This document shows, one piece after another, positions 15,455 to 19,273 of a DNA stretch of 19,273 nt. Positions within the stretch are counted from its first letter, which is position 1; every line of letters starts with the position of its first letter. The notes beneath the pieces were generated by a model, which was not told where the DNA came from, ran no database searches, and saw only the letters and a list, made by a program, of their open reading frames with translations. The position numbers were made by a program, and so were the translations under genes. Origin of the DNA: Methanobrevibacter_A sp964431035 (GTDB lineage: Archaea > Methanobacteriota > Methanobacteria > Methanobacteriales > Methanobacteriaceae); the NCBI GenBank assembly GCA_964431035.1, contig CAYSIF010000033.1, forward strand, positions 1 through 19,273, read 5' to 3'.

Positions 15455-16681
15455 TTGAGCGATGTAAAAGTTATATCTCCTACATCTCGTCAAGAAGGAC
15501 ACGCAGAGCTTGTCATGGAAGTCGACGATGAAGGAATAGTTACTAAAGGAAGATATTTAAGTATTACTCCTGTAAGAGGCTTAGAGAAAATGGTTGCTGG
15601 CAGACCTCCTGAATCTGCAGCAGTATTATGTCAAAGAATTTGTGGTGTTTGTCCAATACCTCACACATTAGCTTCAGTAGAAGCAATGGATGATTCTTTA
15701 GATATCGAATTACCAACAGCTGCTAAATTATTAAGAGAGTTAACATTATCCTCATCTAATTTAAACAGCCACGCAATACACCATTTCTTAGTTGCACCTG
15801 ATATAATTCCTTCAGACAATGTGGAATTATTCAAAGCAGCAGTAAACTCTGTAGGTACAATACGTAAAAACGCACAATACGTAGTAGATATGGTTGCTGG
15901 TGAAGGTATCCACCCATCCGATGTAAGAGTTGGAGGAATGGCAAGAAACCTTTCTGAATTAGCACGTAAAAAATTATACACAAGATTACGAGCTTTAGAA
16001 CCTATCGTAGAAGAACACGCTGAATTAATCATTGGTTTAGTTGAAGACCTAGACTTCCCTGAAGGATTAGGAGCAACCAGCCAACCTAACTTCTGTAGTA
16101 GTACAGGATACGGTGACAGAAGCTTCTTCGATCTAGACAGATTCAGAGAAATTACTCCAGAAGCATGGTACGATGACCCAGAATTAGGTAAAAAAGCATG
16201 TACTGCTGTACCATTATACGACGGAGTAAACGTACAAACAGGACCATTAGCAAGAGCAAACAAATTTGGCGGATTCAACAAAACTGGTGTTAAAGCACAA
16301 CACATAGCAAGAGCTCACGAAATGAAAACTTACCTATCCAGAGCAATTAGCATACTCGATGAATTAGACACATCCGCTAACACAATGGCTGACTTCGACC
16401 CAAGAGGAACCGGTAAATTAGGTATCGGTGTTGTAGAAGCTCCAAGAGGAACTGATATTCACATGGGAATCGTTAAAGATGGAAAAATCGAATACTACAG
16501 TGCATTAGTACCAACAACCTGGAACATTCCAACAATGGGACCTGCAACTGAAGGATTCCACTACGACTTTGGTGCTCACGTAATCAGAGCATGGGACCCA
16601 TGTTTATCATGTGCTACTCACGTAATGGTCGTTGATGATGAAGACAAATCTATCATTAAAAACGATATGGTGCAATTATAA
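15455..16681 (+). CDS. frhA: Coenzyme F420-reducing [NiFe] hydrogenase, alpha (catalytic) subunit
   Basis: A protein of 408 residues, usual for FrhA. It carries the nickel site: the N-terminal motif RICGVCPIPH (61-70, C63 and C66) and the C-terminal motif DPCLSCATH (381-389, C383 and C386). Both pairs are cysteines; no selenocysteine codon is present. Nineteen residues (VMVVDDEDKS...) follow H389 and should be removed by the FrhD protease after nickel insertion. FrhA oxidises H2 and passes electrons through FrhG to the F420 site on FrhB in a large cytoplasmic complex. The start is TTG 15455, giving MSDVKVISPTSRQEGH, with GAGGTGA five bases upstream; the in-frame GTG at 15446 lies within that ribosome site. 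Codon use is biased to C-ending His, Tyr, Phe and Asp codons, suggesting high expression. Confidence 0.96.
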   Translation: MSDVKVISPTSRQEGHAELVMEVDDEGIVTKGRYLSITPVRGLEKMVAGRPPESAAVLCQRICGVCPIPHTLASVEAMDDSLDIELPTAAKLLRELTLSSSNLNSHAIHHFLVAPDIIPSDNVELFKAAVNSVGTIRKNAQYVVDMVAGEGIHPSDVRVGGMARNLSELARKKLYTRLRALEPIVEEHAELIIGLVEDLDFPEGLGATSQPNFCSSTGYGDRSFFDLDRFREITPEAWYDDPELGKKACTAVPLYDGVNVQTGPLARANKFGGFNKTGVKAQHIARAHEMKTYLSRAISILDELDTSANTMADFDPRGTGKLGIGVVEAPRGTDIHMGIVKDGKIEYYSALVPTTWNIPTMGPATEGFHYDFGAHVIRAWDPCLSCATHVMVVDDEDKSIIKNDMVQL

Positions 16682-16703
16682 GAATTAACTGAGGAATAAA
16701 TAA

Positions 16704-17171
16704 ATGCCTTATGAAGCAGAAACTTTAGTAGTTGGTTGTGGAAACGTACTATTCAAAGATGACGGTTTTGGACCATATGTAATTCAAGCATTAGAAGATC
16801 ACTTCAAAGATAAAGAAATGCCTGAAAGTACAATGTTCGTCGATGCAGGAACAGCTGCACCTTACTACATATTCTCATTACCTGAAGAAATATGGAAAAA
16901 ACTAATAGTTGTAGATGTTATTGCATTCGGTGCTGAACCAGGAACATTAAGATTTTTCACACCATTCGAAATACCTGAAAATAAATATCAAGATGCTCAT
17001 GCTCCAATAGACTCTGGATCTCTAAGAGACATAGCAAACAATGGAGTAGAAGTAAAAATTTTAGGTTGCCAACCTAAAGAAATCTCATCACCCGACGTGG
17101 ATGATGAAGTAACAGAACCTGTTAAAAAGGCAATTCCTAAAGCAGTTAATATGATATTGGAAGAATTATAA
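16704..17171 (+). CDS. frhD: F420 hydrogenase maturation protease
   Basis: A protein of 155 residues in the HycI/HybD family. It opens with the family signature LVVGCGNVLFKDDGFGP (8-24), followed by VDAGTAAPYY (46-55), VVDVIAFG (69-76) and DAHAPIDSGSL (97-107). D20, D71 and H99 are likely equivalents of the three nickel-sensing ligands known in HybD. The enzyme checks that nickel is in place and then cuts the C-terminal tail of FrhA, here after H389. It lies 22 bases after frhA with GAGGAA about 8 bases before ATG, within the frhADGB operon. Confidence 0.93.
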   Translation: MPYEAETLVVGCGNVLFKDDGFGPYVIQALEDHFKDKEMPESTMFVDAGTAAPYYIFSLPEEIWKKLIVVDVIAFGAEPGTLRFFTPFEIPENKYQDAHAPIDSGSLRDIANNGVEVKILGCQPKEISSPDVDDEVTEPVKKAIPKAVNMILEEL

Positions 17172-17198
17172 AAAGACTTAAATAATAGAGGTTTAGCA

Positions 17199-18149
17199 AT
17201 GTCTTTTATAGATAAATTAAAAAGGTTTTTAGGCATTGGCTCTAAACCAGATAAATCTAAGGATGAGGAAGCAAAAGATTCAGTGAAAGAAGAAGCTAAA
17301 GAAGAATCAAAATTAGATACTAAAAAAGAGGAAATAGAATCTAAATTTGAAGAAAAAGCAAACATCGAAGCTGAAGAAGCAAAAAAACAAGAAGCAGAAT
17401 CATCTGAGCCAAATAAAGAGAAATCTTCAACACAGGAGGATGGAAAAGTGGCTGATAAACCAAAAATAGGATATATTCACTTAAGTGGGTGTACTGGTGA
17501 CGGTATGTCATTAACAGAAAACTATGACATTCTCGCAGACTTACTCACTGATATGGTAGACATTGTATACGGACAAACTTTAGTCGACTTATGGGAAATG
17601 CCAGAAATGGACTTAGCATTAGTTGAAGGTTCTGTCTGTTTACAAGATGAACACAGTTTAAAAGAATTAAAAGAAGTAAGAGAAAAATCAAAATTAGTAT
17701 GTGCATTTGGATCTTGTGCAATGACCGGTTGTTTCACACGTTACGCACGTGGTGGACAACAAGGTAACCCAAAACATGAATCCTTTGTCCCAATTTCAGA
17801 CTTAATTAAAGTCGATTTAGCAATGCCTGGTTGTCCTGTATCTCCAGAAATGATTACAAAAGCTGTTGTTGCTTTAATTAACAATGATATGGATTACTTA
17901 CAACCTGCATTAGACGTTGCAGGATGCTCATTAGCATGTGGTTGTGACTTACAAACAACTATCGTAAACAAAGCATTATGTACTGGTTGTGGAACTTGTG
18001 CAATGGCATGTCCTACAAGAGCTCTTGAAATGATCGAAGGAAGACCAGTTCATAACAAAAACAGATGTGTAAAATGTGGTGCATGTTCCACTCACTGTCC
18101 AAGATCTTGGTTCCCTGAAGAACAAATCAAAAAGGATTTAGGATTATGA
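17199..18149 (+). CDS. frhG: Coenzyme F420-reducing hydrogenase, gamma (Fe-S) subunit with charged N-terminal extension
   Basis: The long reading is 316 residues. Its first 83 (MSFIDKLKRFLGIG..., then Lys/Glu-rich, low-complexity and probably helical) precede the conserved core that starts ADKPKIGYIHLSGCTGDG. In the core, C15 and D18 (short-form numbering) with later C90/C95 and C129 surround the proximal cluster; CTGDG, with Asp where other hydrogenases have Cys, is the known FrhG arrangement. Two ferredoxin motifs follow (C178-C181-C184-C188 and C207-C210-C213-C217). It carries electrons from FrhA to FrhB. ATG 17199 has GAGGTT a few bases upstream, but a GTG at 17448 in the same frame has a better AGGAGG and would give a 233-residue protein. 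Both products are plausible. Confidence 0.93.
   Translation: MSFIDKLKRFLGIGSKPDKSKDEEAKDSVKEEAKEESKLDTKKEEIESKFEEKANIEAEEAKKQEAESSEPNKEKSSTQEDGKVADKPKIGYIHLSGCTGDGMSLTENYDILADLLTDMVDIVYGQTLVDLWEMPEMDLALVEGSVCLQDEHSLKELKEVREKSKLVCAFGSCAMTGCFTRYARGGQQGNPKHESFVPISDLIKVDLAMPGCPVSPEMITKAVVALINNDMDYLQPALDVAGCSLACGCDLQTTIVNKALCTGCGTCAMACPTRALEMIEGRPVHNKNRCVKCGACSTHCPRSWFPEEQIKKDLGL
17434..17450 (+). promoter_or_regulatory. Internal ribosome binding site and GTG start inside frhG
   Basis: AGGAGG (17434-17439) is followed after 8 bases by GTG (17448-17450), in frame with frhG, giving MADKPKIGYIHL. This is the strongest Shine-Dalgarno match in the operon and falls exactly at the boundary between the Lys/Glu-rich extension and the conserved FrhG core. 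Confidence 0.6.
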
Positions 18150-18162
18150 GGAGGTATTATCA

Positions 18163-19008
18163 ATGGTATTAGGTACTTATAAAGATATTGTAACAGCTAG
18201 AGCTACTGATAAAAAAATCCAAAAAGTAGCACAAGACGGTGGAATTGTTTCCGCATTATTCTGCTACGGATTAGAAGAAGGTATCATTGAAGGTGCAGTT
18301 GTCGCAGGTAATACTGATGAACCATGGAAACCTGAACCAACAATTGCAATGACACCAGAAGAAATCATCGATGCAGCAGGAACAAAATACACATTCGCTC
18401 CTAATAATGTCGCTTTAAAAACCGCAGTAAGACAATACGGTATTGAAAAATTAGGTACAGTTGCAACCCCATGTGAAGTTATGGGAATCAGAAAAATGCA
18501 AACCTACCCATTCGCTACCAGATTCTTAGCTGACAAAATTAAACTTTTAGTAGGTATTTTCTGTATGGAAAACTTCCCATACGCATCATTACAAACTTTC
18601 ATTGAATCCAAACTAAGAGGAGCAATGGAAACTACTGAAAAAATGGACATTGGTAAAGGAAAATTCTGGATCGATGGACCAGATGGACAAGATGGTTTAA
18701 AATTAAAAGAAACACACGGATACGAACAAGCTGGATGTAACATTTGTAAAGACTATGTTGCAGAATTAGCAGATGTATCCACCGGATCTGTAGGTTCCCC
18801 TGATGGCTGGTCTACTGTTTTATCCAGAACTGAACAAGGAAAAACAATATTCGACGCAGCAGTAGAAGCAGGTGTAATCGAAACCAAACCAATGAATGAT
18901 GGTAAATTCGGTAAAGAATTACTCGAAAAACTTGCAAGCGGTAAAAAAGACAAAGCTGCAAAAGAATCTCAAAGACGTATGGAAATGGGATTACCAGTAC
19001 CTTGGTAA
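18163..19008 (+). CDS. frhB: Coenzyme F420-reducing hydrogenase, beta subunit (F420/FAD/Fe-S)
   Basis: A protein of 281 residues, standard for FrhB. FrhB binds FAD, F420 and one [4Fe-4S] cluster and carries out hydride transfer to F420. Visible family features are VAQDGGIVSALFCYGLEEG near the N-terminus, DAAGTKYTFAPN, ATPCEVMGIRKM, GIFCMENFPY, and GCNICKDYVAELADVSTGSVG with cysteines suited to the cluster. ATG 18163 has GGAGGT about 9 bases upstream, overlapping the frhG stop region, so translation is probably coupled. It is the last gene of the operon and is followed by a strong hairpin. Confidence 0.95.
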   Translation: MVLGTYKDIVTARATDKKIQKVAQDGGIVSALFCYGLEEGIIEGAVVAGNTDEPWKPEPTIAMTPEEIIDAAGTKYTFAPNNVALKTAVRQYGIEKLGTVATPCEVMGIRKMQTYPFATRFLADKIKLLVGIFCMENFPYASLQTFIESKLRGAMETTEKMDIGKGKFWIDGPDGQDGLKLKETHGYEQAGCNICKDYVAELADVSTGSVGSPDGWSTVLSRTEQGKTIFDAAVEAGVIETKPMNDGKFGKELLEKLASGKKDKAAKESQRRMEMGLPVPW

Positions 19009-19028
19009 ATTCTATTCCAAACACTCTT

Positions 19029-19090
19029 TATATTTAGGAGAAAAAAACCATCTTTTTTCCCTAAATATAAAACCCTTTACTTTTTCTAAA
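19029..19090 (+). terminator. Terminator hairpin of the frhADGB operon
   Basis: TATATTTAGG (19029-19038) pairs with CCTAAATATA (19060-19069). An inner stem, GAAAAAA with TTTTTTC (19040-19046 and 19053-19059), continues it past one bulged A, leaving a 6-base loop. T-rich CTTTACTTTTTCT follows. It begins about 20 bases after the frhB stop. Confidence 0.7.
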
Positions 19091-19273
19091 AAAAAACAAA
19101 TTAAAAAAAATTATTTTATAAAAAAATAGTCTAACAATAAACTAAAAATATAGGCAAAAAAAATAAACACTATTTCTAAAAAAAGAATAAGCCTATAAAA
19201 AATAGGAATAAGAATAAAACATTGCTATCAAGTTAAGGTTTTTTGTTTTTATTTTTCTTTTTTTCTTGTTTTG

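Noticed and set aside
15661..16305. 214-codon open frame on the minus strand inside frhA
   Set aside because: frhA is an unambiguous, fully conserved gene on the other strand; the antisense frame shows no family motif or ribosome site.
17490..17505. CTGDG in frhG looked like a lost cysteine of the proximal cluster
   Set aside because: An aspartate ligand at this place is the known arrangement in FrhG, so this is not a defect.
19149..19197. TATAGGC/GCCTATA 7-bp inverted repeat with 35-base interior downstream of frhB, and the T-rich end of the window
   Set aside because: The stem is short with a long AT-rich loop, and no gene or promoter context supports a function; 19091-19273 otherwise shows nothing I can annotate.

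Overview
The window looks like chromosomal DNA of a hydrogenotrophic methanogen of the Methanobacteriales, most likely Methanosphaera (Methanobrevibacter is the main alternative). Four things point there: a complete F420-reducing hydrogenase cluster in the order frhA-frhD-frhG-frhB; very AT-rich DNA with archaeal TATA boxes and strong GAGG-type ribosome binding sites; two giant Asn/Thr-rich beta-helix surface proteins of the kind expanded in gut methanogens; and an archaeal EndoQ DNA repair nuclease. The genus is an inference.

Layout. Positions 1-274 (-) hold the 5' part of an HxlR-type regulator. Positions 474-7255 (-) hold two ~1,110-residue secreted adhesin-like proteins in tandem; they share C-terminal Ig-like modules and are separated by a hairpin/U-tract. 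Positions 7256-7849 hold no gene but are dense in control-like signals: an inverted repeat around a TATA box, a long inverted repeat, a BRE/TATA promoter next to a G8 run, and four iterated dyads on a 41-43 bp period just before the next gene. Positions 7850-9067 (+) encode an AAA-type ATPase with DUF4143. Positions 9247-10867 (+) encode a zinc-type macrodomain protein overlapping a class M sirtuin (SirTM), behind a promoter with three 5-6-5 dyads. A membrane-anchored alkaline-phosphatase-superfamily protein (10864-12948, -) meets the sirtuin gene tail to tail with overlapping stop codons. EndoQ (13044-14234, +) is divergent from it and appears leaderless. tRNA-Arg(TCT) lies at 14295-14368 (-), and an anchored PepSY protein with a 13-residue repeat linker at 14475-15140 (-). 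The frhADGB operon fills 15455-19008 (+) and ends in a long hairpin.

How the genes work together. Frh couples H2 oxidation to F420 reduction: FrhA is the NiFe subunit, FrhD its maturation protease, FrhG the iron-sulfur subunit and FrhB the F420/FAD subunit. The macrodomain and SirTM should form a reversible protein ADP-ribosylation pair, one writing and one erasing. Relatives of this pair in Gram-positive bacteria sit with a GcvH-like lipoyl carrier and a lipoate ligase; neither is present here, so the substrate is open. This pair, with its operator-like promoter and the neighbouring ATPase with its iterated dyads, is the most interesting part of the window.

A recurring theme is perfect 9-bp hairpins built directly over stop codons, seen at three loci, with shorter versions at two more. 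A second is the gamma hydrogenase subunit, which has two well-supported translation starts in the same frame.
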